NCBI GenBank assembly: GCA_030917665.1
Contig: JAUPUH010000045.1
Location: 1 to 10,313, forward strand
Origin: Patescibacteria group bacterium
GTDB taxonomy: Bacteria; Patescibacteriota; Minisyncoccia; Phycocordibacterales; PALSA-1337
Length of the DNA: 10,313 nucleotides
Direction of reading: 5' to 3'
Shown: one piece after another, positions 1 to 6,510 of the stretch
Position numbering within the stretch: the stretch's first letter is position 1
Layout: each line of letters opens with the position of its first letter
The notes under the pieces: generated by a model
Database searches by the model: none
Told to the model about the DNA's origin: nothing
What the model saw: the letters and a program-made list of their open reading frames with translations, nothing else
Translations under genes and position numbers: made by a program

Positions 1-92
1 GTCCATTCACGATAAGTAGCTTCCCCAAGCATGGTGTCCCAAACTTTCTCTTTTGGCGCATTTATTTGAATTGAAAAATGTATTTTTTGCAT
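1..92 (-). CDS. SRPBCC/AHSA1-like protein, N-terminal fragment
   Basis: This is the first 30 codons of a gene that leaves the window at its left edge. The ATG at 90-92 opens MQKIHFSIQINAPKEKVWDT, followed by MLGEATYREW. An amphipathic beta strand, then INAPKEKVWD, then a short helix ending in YREWT, is the usual opening of the START-like SRPBCC fold, especially the AHSA1 / polyketide-cyclase-like group. These proteins form a hydrophobic ligand cavity, and in most small bacterial members the ligand is unknown. The gene starts 16 bases after the stop of the DUF1761 gene, so the two are probably co-transcribed. There is no clear Shine-Dalgarno site before the ATG. The family call rests on the N-terminus only. 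Confidence 0.75.
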   Translation of the reverse strand, partial: MQKIHFSIQINAPKEKVWDTMLGEATYREW

Positions 93-108
93 CTGATTGA
101 ATTAAAAT

Positions 109-558
109 TTAAGCAAATAGGCTTGCAAGCAAACCAACAAGCATAAGTGTCACGAGATTGCAGGCTATCTCAGAAAAGAACTTCTTCCATGCGATAGCTC
201 GATCACAATTACCCCAGAGTATGTTTGAACCTATCGTCGGCACAATAAAGCAGAGCCAATTTATCACTATGAATCCAAAAGCGATTCCCATAGTAACGCC
301 GTTTCTTATACTCATAACAACGATAAATGCGACCGCAAATGATGTGAGTGCTGAGAGGACAAACTGCGCTCCATATACCTTCGGCATTGTCGGCTTCGCC
401 TTCTCTATTTCTGCCTGTTTCTGCTCAGGAGTCAGCTTGTCCATACCAAGATATCGCATATGGATCCTTCCCATAGGCGTTATTGGTGAATACCAAAACG
501 TTCCAATGACTGCGGAGATCACCGCACCAGCAAGGGAAAGTAAAATAATAGTGGTCAT
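109..558 (-). CDS. DUF1761 family integral membrane protein
   Basis: A 149-residue membrane protein with about four hydrophobic segments, near residues 4-22, 64-83, 88-108 and 128-148. A charged loop (about 38-60, rich in E, K and Q) lies between the first and second. The first segment ends in GTFWYSPITPMG, and FWYSP followed by a small soluble loop is typical of the DUF1761 family, as are the total length and the WG..DRA..KFF stretch near residues 115-128. The molecular function of this family is not known. The gene has an extended -10 promoter just upstream (591-599 on the minus strand) and no Shine-Dalgarno site. It is followed closely by the SRPBCC-like gene, so the two may form a short operon. 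Confidence 0.75.
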   Translation of the reverse strand: MTTIILLSLAGAVISAVIGTFWYSPITPMGRIHMRYLGMDKLTPEQKQAEIEKAKPTMPKVYGAQFVLSALTSFAVAFIVVMSIRNGVTMGIAFGFIVINWLCFIVPTIGSNILWGNCDRAIAWKKFFSEIACNLVTLMLVGLLASLFA

Positions 559-590
559 AAAAATATATTATTAATTATAATAATAAAAGA

Positions 591-599
591 ATTATAGCA
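591..599 (-). promoter_or_regulatory. Extended -10 promoter for the DUF1761 gene
   Basis: On the minus strand 599 to 591 reads TGCTATAAT: a perfect -10 hexamer (591-596) preceded by the TG of an extended -10 element. No good -35 hexamer lies 17 bases upstream, as is common for extended -10 promoters. The start of transcription would fall near 584, giving a leader of about 25 AT-rich bases without a ribosome binding site. The -35 side overlaps the end of the upstream DUF1801 gene. Confidence 0.5.
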
Positions 600-600
600 C

Positions 601-990
601 TTATTTAATTCTTATCAGCTTCCCTTTCCTTTTGACTATATTCTTATAGTCCCACTGTATATCACGCGACTTCTTCAGCCAACTCTTAAGATCTTTCTTG
701 TTGATCTGCGAACTTTCCGTATAGCGCATTTCAGCCGCCTTGAAGGTTCCTGATTTCTGGAGTTTTTTATCATCAAAAGACTGTCCACTCCAGAAAAGTA
801 ATCTCACGCAATCTTTTAATTTATCGTAGCCGGCAATTGGATTACCATCCAAGAACCAGACAGGATTCGCATGCCAGATCTTATTCTCTGCTTTTGGCAG
901 ACTTCGTGATATCTCTTCAGCTAAAATATCGCAGATTTTCTTGTCTTCAGGAGAGAGGGCGTTGTTGTATTTTTGGGTTTCTTTGTTCAT
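601..990 (-). CDS. DUF1801 (YdhG/YdeI-like) domain protein
   Basis: A 129-residue soluble protein. The central stretch KIWHANPVWFLDGNPIAGYD followed by CVRLLFWSGQSFDD matches the core of the DUF1801 / YdhG-like fold: a conserved W-H-x-x-P-V-x-x at the first strand, then a strand with L-x-F-W-x-G. The C-terminal half is a lysine-rich helix (SWLKKSRDIQWDYKNIVKRK), also usual in this family. Members are small cytoplasmic proteins of unclear function, sometimes linked to stress or to iron-chaperone-like folds. It lies 39 bases downstream of the cupredoxin gene with no obvious hairpin between them, so read-through from the copper operon is possible. No Shine-Dalgarno site precedes the ATG. Confidence 0.72.
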   Translation of the reverse strand: MNKETQKYNNALSPEDKKICDILAEEISRSLPKAENKIWHANPVWFLDGNPIAGYDKLKDCVRLLFWSGQSFDDKKLQKSGTFKAAEMRYTESSQINKKDLKSWLKKSRDIQWDYKNIVKRKGKLIRIK

Positions 991-1029
991 TGATGTCTAT
1001 TTCAAATTTTAGAGAAACCATTCAAATAA

Positions 1030-1419
1030 CTAACCTTGAAACTCAACCTCAAAAGGATACATACCCATTCCGCAGGATCCTTTGAGGGTGCCTAATTTCC
1101 CACTTCCAATGTCTATATCCGTTGAACCCGTTTGCGGAAGATTTTTTGAGATACCTAGACTTGGAATTCTGATAGATGACGAACAATCGAATGTTCCTTT
1201 TGTAGTGAATCGAATGACAGTTGGAATACCTGCCTTTGCAATACTTTTTCTTGGTTGATAACCGCCACGAGCATTAATCTCGACTATCTGCTTTCCATCA
1301 ACGATAGTTACGTTATTGGCATTATCAGTTGAACCTGCATTATTTTTAGAATTAACAAGCATAATAGAACCGCCTACTATAGCTCCAGCTATTAATATTG
1401 AGATGATGGTCGCTTTCAT
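1030..1419 (-). CDS. Membrane-anchored cupredoxin-domain protein
   Basis: A 129-residue protein. Residues 3-22 form a hydrophobic segment that would act as an uncleaved anchor or signal sequence, and residues 23-36 are a short Asn/Ser-rich linker. A small beta-sandwich follows from about residue 38 to the end. Candidate copper ligands are Cys79 (FDCSS) and the C-terminal CGMGM motif (Cys116, Met118, Met120), in the layout of cupredoxin / plastocyanin-like proteins that accompany copper transporters (T.FDCSSSIRIPSLGIS ... GSCGMGMYPFEVEF). It is the last gene of the copper operon, 17 bases after the HMA-permease gene. It probably binds copper outside the membrane or passes it on. No lipobox is visible. 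Only an AT repeat precedes the ATG, with no Shine-Dalgarno site. Confidence 0.8.
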   Translation of the reverse strand: MKATIISILIAGAIVGGSIMLVNSKNNAGSTDNANNVTIVDGKQIVEINARGGYQPRKSIAKAGIPTVIRFTTKGTFDCSSSIRIPSLGISKNLPQTGSTDIDIGSGKLGTLKGSCGMGMYPFEVEFQG

Positions 1420-1436
1420 ATATATATATAAGTATA

Positions 1437-2462
1437 CTAGAAATTAAATAGTGGTGATATAAGGCCGATTACTGCCAGACTATTGATAAGGTTAAATAGT
1501 GCAAACATAACCACAATCAACCCAGCGCTCTTAAAAAAGATTCCTGCTTTTGAACTTTTCTGAATGCTAAATGAACTGAAACTAATGAGTGCAAGCACTG
1601 GCAGTGTCCCGAGCGCGAATGCAAGCATGGTAAGCCCGCCGGTAAGAAAACTTCCTGTGGAGAGCGTATAGAGCTGCATTGACTGGGTGAATCCGCATGG
1701 CAAAAAGAATGTTGCTACACCCACGATAAGCGGGGTGAGGGTATGATTCAATTTTGAAACTCCATGCGCGTGCCTTGCGATAAACTTCGGCATCGATGGC
1801 TGTAGTTTTTTAGCCCAAGGAAATACATCGAGAAGGTTTACACCAAGAATAAACATAGCGAGAGCTATGGCCAGACCGAGTACAAAAGTTGCGGTGGTAT
1901 TAAGTGTGAATGCTGATCCAAGCGTGCCGATAACTCCACCAAGAATAAAAAAGGATACGATACGACCTCCATGGAACATGAGTTGCGGACGTAATTTATC
2001 TCCATCTTTAGCAAATGTTGCTGACATCGAAAGAAGTAGGCCACCAACCACCGCCATGCACGTTGAAAGTGATGCAATAATACCGATTACAAAAGCTGTT
2101 CCATACGTCACATTGCCGGCACTAACGAGATTTATAAGCCCAATTTTCTGCAGAACCACAAACAGTACAGCAAAACCTAAAGCAATAGGTACTGCAACTT
2201 TAAAGTCAGACCACTTTTTTGTGTGAATCTGCTTTTCTACAGAAACAGTATAACCGTGAGACTTAAGAGGTATCGTGAGTTCTTGAGCGATTTGCTCAGG
2301 AGTTTTATTTCCAAAATCTCCCTCAACTTCTACAGAATGATCCTTGAGACTTGATTTTACATGAGTTATATTCGGGAAATCTCTAAGTTCGCTTTCAGTC
2401 ATAAGCACGCAAGCATTGCAGTGCATACCATGTACATGGAATTTGTATTTTTGTATATTCAT
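1437..2462 (-). CDS. HMA domain fused to TauE/SafE-like membrane permease (copper)
   Basis: A 341-residue protein. Residues 1-75 are a heavy-metal-associated domain with the Cu(I)-binding loop GMHCNAC (Cys15, Cys18). From about residue 86 on there are six or so membrane segments of the DsbD-like / sulfite exporter TauE/SafE (COG2836) type, with paired intramembrane cysteines: STCMAVVGG (Cys135) and FFLPCGFTQSMQLY (Cys256). A His-rich loop (RHAHGVSKLNH, 230-240) lies between the halves. In this family such proteins are linked to copper handling, and the fused HMA and position after copA support that here. I use the ATG at 2460-2462. A longer frame to 2543 is open, but its extra 27 residues overlap the end of copA and lack family character. 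The start is 4 bases after the copA stop, without a Shine-Dalgarno site, so translational coupling is likely. Confidence 0.85.
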   Translation of the reverse strand: MNIQKYKFHVHGMHCNACVLMTESELRDFPNITHVKSSLKDHSVEVEGDFGNKTPEQIAQELTIPLKSHGYTVSVEKQIHTKKWSDFKVAVPIALGFAVLFVVLQKIGLINLVSAGNVTYGTAFVIGIIASLSTCMAVVGGLLLSMSATFAKDGDKLRPQLMFHGGRIVSFFILGGVIGTLGSAFTLNTTATFVLGLAIALAMFILGVNLLDVFPWAKKLQPSMPKFIARHAHGVSKLNHTLTPLIVGVATFFLPCGFTQSMQLYTLSTGSFLTGGLTMLAFALGTLPVLALISFSSFSIQKSSKAGIFFKSAGLIVVMFALFNLINSLAVIGLISPLFNF

Positions 2463-2466
2463 AAGA

Positions 2467-4761
2467 TTATAGTTTTTTAGCCTTGATTCGTAATGAGTTC
2501 GATACAACAGATACGCTTGAGAATGCCATAGCAAGTCCTGCAAATACCGGATTCAAGAGCCAGCCAAAGATTGGATAAAATAATCCAGCAGCTAGTGGAA
2601 TACCAACGATATTATAGATAAATGCCCAGAACAGGTTTTGCTTGATGCCTCGCATTGTCATTTTCGAAAGCTTGATTGCTTTCACAAGTTTTGAGATATC
2701 CCCACCAAGAAGTGTGATTCCTGCTGATTCAATAGCGACATCAGTTCCAGTACCCATAGCAATACCCACATCAGCCTGTGCGAGCGCGGGTGCATCATTT
2801 ACTCCATCGCCTGCCATTGCGACAACCTTGCCTTGTGACTGCAACTCTTTTATTTTTGCCAATTTATCTTGTGGCAATACATGAGCAACAACGTCATCAA
2901 TACCTACGAGCGATGCAATGTGTTTTGCTGCTTTTTCATCGTCCCCTGTCAGCATAACTATTTTTATCCCGAGCTTATGGAGATCGGCAATAGCTTGCTT
3001 TGATTCTGCCTTTATCTCATCAGCCACCATTACGAATCCAAGCACTTTTTCTTTCGTCGCAAGAATGACGGGAGTTTTCCCTTGTGCAGTGAACTGCTCT
3101 ACTTGTGATGCATCAAATGCTATACCAAGATCCTTAATGAGTTTTACATTCCCAACAAAATATTCATTTCCATTAATTGACCCCTTGAGCCCTTTTCCCT
3201 GAATTCCCTCAAAATTTGAAACATCTGCTGTCGCTAGATTCTTATTCTGTGCGTAATTTACAATCGCATGAGCAATTGGATGTTCTGATTTTTTCTCAAG
3301 TGAAGCGAGAATCGAAACAAGTTCGTTATCTTTAATATCTGAGAGGTTTTGTATATCAACAAGAGTCGGCTTGCCCTTGGTAATAGTTCCTGTTTTATCT
3401 ACTACGACTGTATTTACCTTATGAAGTTTCTCAAGTGTTGCAGCATCCTTTATAAGAATTCCCTCTTTCGCACCCTTACCAACCCCCACAATGATTGCCG
3501 TAGGAGTTGCGAGACCGAGAGCGCATGGGCACGCAATAACGAGAATGCCAACAAACGATACAAGACCAAATGATAGGGCTTGAGAGAATCCTAGATACTG
3601 TGAACCGACAATGAGCCATGTTCCGAGAGTTAGGAATGCAATCACTAAAACGATTGGTACAAATATTGATGAGATTTTATCTGCCAGCGCTTGAATCGGC
3701 GCCTTGCTACCTTGAGCGTCTTCAACCATCTTTATAATCTGAGCGAGAAGTGTTTCAGACCCGACTTTGGTAGCTTTAAACGTGAACGATCCGCTTGTAT
3801 TCATTGTTCCCGCAACAACGCTGTCACCAATTTTCTTTTGAGCAGGCATCGGTTCGCCCGTAACCATCGACTCATCAACAAATGATGATCCGTCAGCAAT
3901 GACACCATCAACAGGAATCTTTGCGCCTGGTTTAACAATAAGAAAATCACCATGCTTTACATCGTTCACTGAAATTTCTATTTCTTTTCCATCACGAATT
4001 ACCAAAGCAGTTTTAGCCTGGAGATTGAGGAGCTTTTCTATAGCATCGCCCGTCTTTATCTTAGATCGAGCTTCAAGATATTTGCCGAGTGCGATAAAGG
4101 TAATGACCACAATCGTCACATCGTAATATTGATAATCGACGTTTATAAATGGTCGGAGTGCTTCTTCGAAAGCGGTAACTGCAAAACTATATAAAAATGC
4201 TGCAGTGGTTCCGATCCCGATCAGCGTATCCATGTTTGCCTTGCCATATCGAAGAAATCTATAAAAGCCTAGAAGATAAGGCTTGCCAACAACAAAAAGG
4301 ATGTACGTAGCTAGTATAGGAAGAAGATGGTGAATAAATTCTTTAATTATGTAACTCATTTCTCCCACAACTCCATATTGAGCAAGAATGTCCCAACCCA
4401 TTACTAATGCCGCAAAAATAGCGAGTGGAATAGCAGAGATTACCTTTGTTCGCATATCTGTGACCTCCGCAAGCTTCTCTTTTTTAGACTGGTTGAGCCC
4501 AAGATGGCTGGCATGATCTTCTGGTGACATATTCATTTCTTCTGCAGATGGTATGTCGAGCGAATAACCAAGTTTCTCTATTTTTCCAGAAAGTTCATGG
4601 GGATTTGTTTTTGATTCATCAAAAGAAACCTTCGCAGTTTCAGTTCCATAGTTCACTTCAGCGGAATGGACTCCTTCTGTCTTTTTGAAAGTTTTTTCAA
4701 TAATGCCAGCACATGAAGCACAATGCATTCCTTTAATTTTGAATGTTTGATGTGTATTCAT
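2467..4761 (-). CDS. copA: Copper-exporting P1B-type ATPase CopA
   Basis: A 764-residue Cu(I) efflux ATPase of the inner membrane. The order is: one N-terminal HMA domain (residues 4-70, GMHCASC with Cys14/Cys17); a Met/His-containing linker (75-95); membrane helices; the actuator-domain TGE (301-303); the CPC metal site in helix 6 (411-413); the phosphorylated Asp455 in DKTGTITKG; the SEHP motif (492-495) of the nucleotide-binding domain; TGD (605-607); and GDGVNDAP (651-658). The Cu(I)-subtype residues are all present: Tyr716-Asn717 in helix 7 and Met745 with Ser748-Ser749 in helix 8. This marks a P1B-1 pump, not a Zn/Cd or Co type. Length is normal for one HMA domain. It starts 3 bases after the csoR stop, without a Shine-Dalgarno site, and is controlled by the CsoR promoter. 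Confidence 0.96.
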   Translation of the reverse strand: MNTHQTFKIKGMHCASCAGIIEKTFKKTEGVHSAEVNYGTETAKVSFDESKTNPHELSGKIEKLGYSLDIPSAEEMNMSPEDHASHLGLNQSKKEKLAEVTDMRTKVISAIPLAIFAALVMGWDILAQYGVVGEMSYIIKEFIHHLLPILATYILFVVGKPYLLGFYRFLRYGKANMDTLIGIGTTAAFLYSFAVTAFEEALRPFINVDYQYYDVTIVVITFIALGKYLEARSKIKTGDAIEKLLNLQAKTALVIRDGKEIEISVNDVKHGDFLIVKPGAKIPVDGVIADGSSFVDESMVTGEPMPAQKKIGDSVVAGTMNTSGSFTFKATKVGSETLLAQIIKMVEDAQGSKAPIQALADKISSIFVPIVLVIAFLTLGTWLIVGSQYLGFSQALSFGLVSFVGILVIACPCALGLATPTAIIVGVGKGAKEGILIKDAATLEKLHKVNTVVVDKTGTITKGKPTLVDIQNLSDIKDNELVSILASLEKKSEHPIAHAIVNYAQNKNLATADVSNFEGIQGKGLKGSINGNEYFVGNVKLIKDLGIAFDASQVEQFTAQGKTPVILATKEKVLGFVMVADEIKAESKQAIADLHKLGIKIVMLTGDDEKAAKHIASLVGIDDVVAHVLPQDKLAKIKELQSQGKVVAMAGDGVNDAPALAQADVGIAMGTGTDVAIESAGITLLGGDISKLVKAIKLSKMTMRGIKQNLFWAFIYNIVGIPLAAGLFYPIFGWLLNPVFAGLAMAFSSVSVVSNSLRIKAKKL

Positions 4762-4764
4762 ATC

Positions 4765-5028
4765 TTATTTTCGCTTAAGCTGGTAGACCTTTAATATTTC
4801 TTGTATGGCAGTCTTTTCTTGTCCCTTTTTCATTTGAGGCACAACACATGTACCAAGATGGTTTTCCATAAGAGCGTTTTCGACTCCAGACAGTGCCTGT
4901 TTTATTGCTGATGTTTGAGTAATAACATCTATGCAATATGTGTCATTCTCAAGCATTTCTTGTAAACCTCGTACTTGCCCCTCAATGATCTTGAGTCGGC
5001 GAACCAGCTTTTGTTTTGATGTATTCAT
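4765..5028 (-). CDS. csoR: Copper-sensing repressor CsoR
   Basis: An 87-residue all-helical repressor of the CsoR/RcnR/FrmR family. The start (KLVRRLKIIEGQVRGLQEML) and the metal-ligand set Cys32 (TYCIDV), His57 (ENHLG) and Cys61 (GTCVV) reproduce the 25- and 4-residue spacing of the Cu(I) site in CsoR of Mycobacterium tuberculosis. That separates it from Ni/Co (RcnR) and formaldehyde (FrmR) sensors. Apo-CsoR binds a G-tract palindrome and Cu(I) releases it. Such a palindrome lies in this gene's own promoter, so the operon should be autoregulated. It is the first gene, followed 3 bases later by copA. The ATG lies only 9 bases downstream of the -10 hexamer, so the mRNA should have almost no leader. 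Confidence 0.93.
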   Translation of the reverse strand: MNTSKQKLVRRLKIIEGQVRGLQEMLENDTYCIDVITQTSAIKQALSGVENALMENHLGTCVVPQMKKGQEKTAIQEILKVYQLKRK

Positions 5029-5037
5029 ATGCTGAGT

Positions 5038-5066
5038 ATCATATACCCCTAGGGGGTATTAGTCAA
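5038..5066 (-). promoter_or_regulatory. Sigma70-type promoter of the csoR-copA operon
   Basis: On the minus strand there is TTGACT (5061-5066) as -35, a 17-base spacer (5044-5060) and TATGAT (5038-5043) as -10. Each hexamer is 5 of 6 to consensus and the spacing is ideal. Transcription should start near 5030-5031, two or three bases before the csoR ATG. The spacer is taken up by the CsoR operator, so bound repressor would sit between the two RNA polymerase contacts. Confidence 0.82.
5043..5059. promoter_or_regulatory. CsoR operator (G-tract palindrome)
   Basis: The 17-base element ATACCCCTAGGGGGTAT is a near-perfect inverted repeat with one mismatch. It has the C4-5/TA/G4-5 core flanked by AT, which is the known shape of CsoR-family type operators (TACCCCCTAGGGGTA-like). 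It overlaps the promoter spacer and the last base of the -10 hexamer of the csoR operon. The gene it controls encodes a CsoR with the copper ligand set, which makes the assignment strong. No second copy was seen in the window. Confidence 0.85.
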
Positions 5067-5083
5067 TACTGGATATGGATAAC

Positions 5084-5113
5084 AAAAAACTCCCTCTGAA
5101 AGGGTTAGCAGTT
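5084..5113 (-). terminator. Rho-independent terminator of the EEP-Nudix unit
   Basis: Read on the minus strand, AACT (5110-5113) and CCCT (5101-5104) pair with AGGG (5092-5095) and AGTT (5088-5091) around a 5-base loop. The stem is interrupted by a one-sided 5-base bulge (5105-5109) and is followed by a run of six T (5084-5089, partly shared with the stem). It lies about 65 bases after the Nudix stop and just before the csoR promoter, where a stop to the upstream transcript is needed. Confidence 0.55.
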
Positions 5114-5132
5114 AAAATGGTGCGATCTAAGT

Positions 5133-5158
5133 GCACGAGTGCCACCTGGTACTTGTGC
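5133..5158 (-). other. Strong hairpin in the 3' untranslated region of the Nudix gene
   Basis: GCACGAGTGCC (5133-5143) pairs over 11 positions with GGTACTTGTGC (5148-5158) around the loop ACCT. As written on the plus strand, two of the pairs are G-U. It sits between the Nudix stop (5177) and the terminator at 5084-5113 and is not followed by a T run in either direction, so it is not itself a classic terminator. Possible roles are a 3'-end stabiliser or part of a larger structured RNA. The sequence shows only the stem. Confidence 0.5.
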
Positions 5159-5176
5159 TAGCATGTGTCGGGCCTT

Positions 5177-5629
5177 TTATTTTTTCCTATTCCCTAAATA
5201 CTCCTGTACCCCCTTCAACCACCCACCAGTGAAATAACCTTCTGGTTTGAAATCCTTAATATCAACCCAAAGCATTTCTGTATGAGCGTCTGACATTTTC
5301 GGTTCCCCACTCACCCATTTTGCTCTATATCCTATTCCAAAGATTCTAACTGTCGGATTTCCAGGAGATGCCTCAACTCGTTCATGACGCATGAGGACCT
5401 CTGGTCTATCTTCAACTTCATAGAGTACTTCGCTACCAACTTCCTCAGACATCTTGCGTGCAATCACATCCCTGAGATCGGTCTCGAATTCGTGCTTCTT
5501 GATGCGTCCGCCAGGAAGATCCCATGATCCCCATTTATCCTTAAATATGAAAAGCTTGCCGTCTCTTTCCAAGAACAGCTTCACTGCTACGAAGTATGTG
5601 TCTTTTTGTGCGATGTCGACGTCGGCCAT
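5177..5629 (-). CDS. Nudix hydrolase
   Basis: A 150-residue soluble Nudix-fold protein. The strand-loop WGSWDLPGGRIKKHE leads into the Nudix helix, with Arg58 and the metal-binding pair Glu62-Glu63 in RKMSEEVG. The box departs from consensus G-x5-E-x7-R-E-U-x-E-E-x-G: there are about ten residues, not seven, between Glu47 and Arg58, and Lys59 replaces the usual Glu. Activity may be altered but is not excluded. Nudix enzymes cleave nucleoside diphosphates linked to another group. The substrate cannot be read here. C-terminal strands (TVRIFGIGYRAKWVSGEP, EMLWVDIKDFKPEGYF) complete the fold. The gene starts 15 bases after the EEP stop, so the two are likely one transcript. No Shine-Dalgarno site precedes the ATG. 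Confidence 0.85.
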   Translation of the reverse strand: MADVDIAQKDTYFVAVKLFLERDGKLFIFKDKWGSWDLPGGRIKKHEFETDLRDVIARKMSEEVGSEVLYEVEDRPEVLMRHERVEASPGNPTVRIFGIGYRAKWVSGEPKMSDAHTEMLWVDIKDFKPEGYFTGGWLKGVQEYLGNRKK

Positions 5630-5644
5630 GTATTTATAGGGAAA

Positions 5645-6402
5645 CTATACCACTTCAAAATCCAAAAACAATGGTGAGTGATCTGAGACGATATCAGGCA
5701 AAACCTTGAAGTTATTTATCTTAATATCAGGACTTACGAATATGTAATCAGCAAATTTCCACTGTTTCTTGTAGAGCTCTGTCCTGGTACTTTTAATGTC
5801 ATATTTCTTAATGAGATTTATCATTCCAGCGTCCTCAATCATCTTAATGCTCTGCGTATGCGGCATCAGGTTAAAGTCACCTACAAGTATCTTCGGCAAA
5901 TCCGATGTCTTAAGAAAATCAATTATTGTCTGTGACTGAGCAATTCTTTTTTCACTATCTTCTTTTCCTTCAGGACGATGAGTTAGATGACCATTCACAA
6001 GGAGAAAATCCTTACCGTTCGCAGACAGCCTCATCCACATTATTTTCCTATCATGATCCTTGTCCGGATGTTCTCTATCCCAATCACCTCTAGCTATTGT
6101 AATATCTCCTGAATCAAGCACTTTAATACCCTTCTTCAAAAAAGCTGCGATTCCATAGACACCCCTAAATACTGGACAAAATAGTCCTTCATATTGTGGG
6201 AGATGGCCTTCGAGAGAACTAAAAAGTTCAGTGTCTGGCTGAAAGCCTTGGACCTGAATCATATCCTTTGTAGCCAGTTCAGTTCCCTTGTGATTCAAAA
6301 TTTCTTGGAAGCACCAGATATCTATTTCTTGTTTAGAAGCAAAAAAGCTGGGAGACTATTTCCCACTCTCCCGCCCCAGATGTTGAGTGTGATGAGGTTC
6401 AT
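5645..6402 (-). CDS. Endonuclease/exonuclease/phosphatase family hydrolase, frameshifted
   Basis: An EEP (DNase I-like, Mg2+-dependent) hydrolase split by one frameshift. The ATG at 6400-6402 opens MNLITLNIWGGRVGNSLPAF, with the metal-ligand Asn7, but this frame hits TAG after 26 codons. The frame one base away continues FASKQEIDIWCFQEILNHKG, with the metal-ligand Glu34, and runs to the stop at 5645. Adding one T to the T6 run (A6 at 6341-6346 on the plus strand) joins the two as a 252-residue protein. The other family motifs are intact (restored numbering): NGH with His139, GDFN with Asp176 and Asn178, FADYIFVSP, and SDH with Asp241 and His242. The family hydrolyses phosphodiesters in nucleic acids, lipids or sugars, and the substrate here is unknown. 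It may be a sequencing error, a real mutation or programmed slippage. An extended -10 promoter lies directly upstream. Confidence 0.85.
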
Positions 6403-6408
6403 ATTAAA

Positions 6409-6417
6409 ATTATATCA
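6409..6417 (-). promoter_or_regulatory. Extended -10 promoter giving a leaderless EEP mRNA
   Basis: On the minus strand 6417 to 6409 reads TGATATAAT, a perfect -10 hexamer (6409-6414) with the extended TG. Exactly six bases (TTTAAT) separate it from the ATG at 6402, so the standard start of transcription is the A of the start codon. No good -35 is visible at the expected distance. Confidence 0.6.
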
Positions 6418-6452
6418 TCCTTACATAATGAGCAGTTAGTTTCTTCAAGAGT

Positions 6453-6485
6453 AAATGCCACCAGAGAGAACCTCTGATGGCATTT
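6453..6485 (-). terminator. Hairpin after the GC-rich gene, probable terminator
   Basis: AAATGCCA (6453-6460) pairs with TGGCATTT (6478-6485). After one C-A mismatch, CAGAG (6462-6466) pairs with CTCTG (6472-6476) around a 5-base loop. This 13-bp stem lies 25 bases after the stop of the gene at 6511-7059 and before the EEP promoter. The only T-rich part on the minus strand is the ATTT at the stem end, so termination would be weak or need help. It could equally protect the 3' end of the mRNA. Confidence 0.5.
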
Positions 6486-6510
6486 GTAAACGCAGAAACG
6501 TAACGACTTC

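Noticed and set aside
1420..1436. AT dinucleotide run before the cupredoxin gene as a mobile-element scar
   Set aside because: It is a short simple repeat in a 17-base intergenic gap, with no target duplication or terminal repeats.
2463..2543. 27-residue N-terminal extension of the HMA-permease frame
   Set aside because: It overlaps the end of copA, has no family-like sequence, and the internal ATG at 2462 gives the normal HMA start four bases after the copA stop.
2642..4126. Several plus-strand open frames antisense to copA
   Set aside because: They are shadows of a strongly conserved gene and have no promoter, ribosome site or domain-like sequence.
5084..5176. tRNA or other known RNA gene in this gap
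   Set aside because: The stems do not form a cloverleaf, there is no T-loop consensus, and the known riboswitch cores I could recall do not fit.
5645..6298. EEP gene as a complete 217-residue protein starting at TTG 6298
   Set aside because: It would lack the first strand with the metal-ligand Asn and the FQE Glu. Both are encoded just upstream, so the short form is an artefact of the frameshift.
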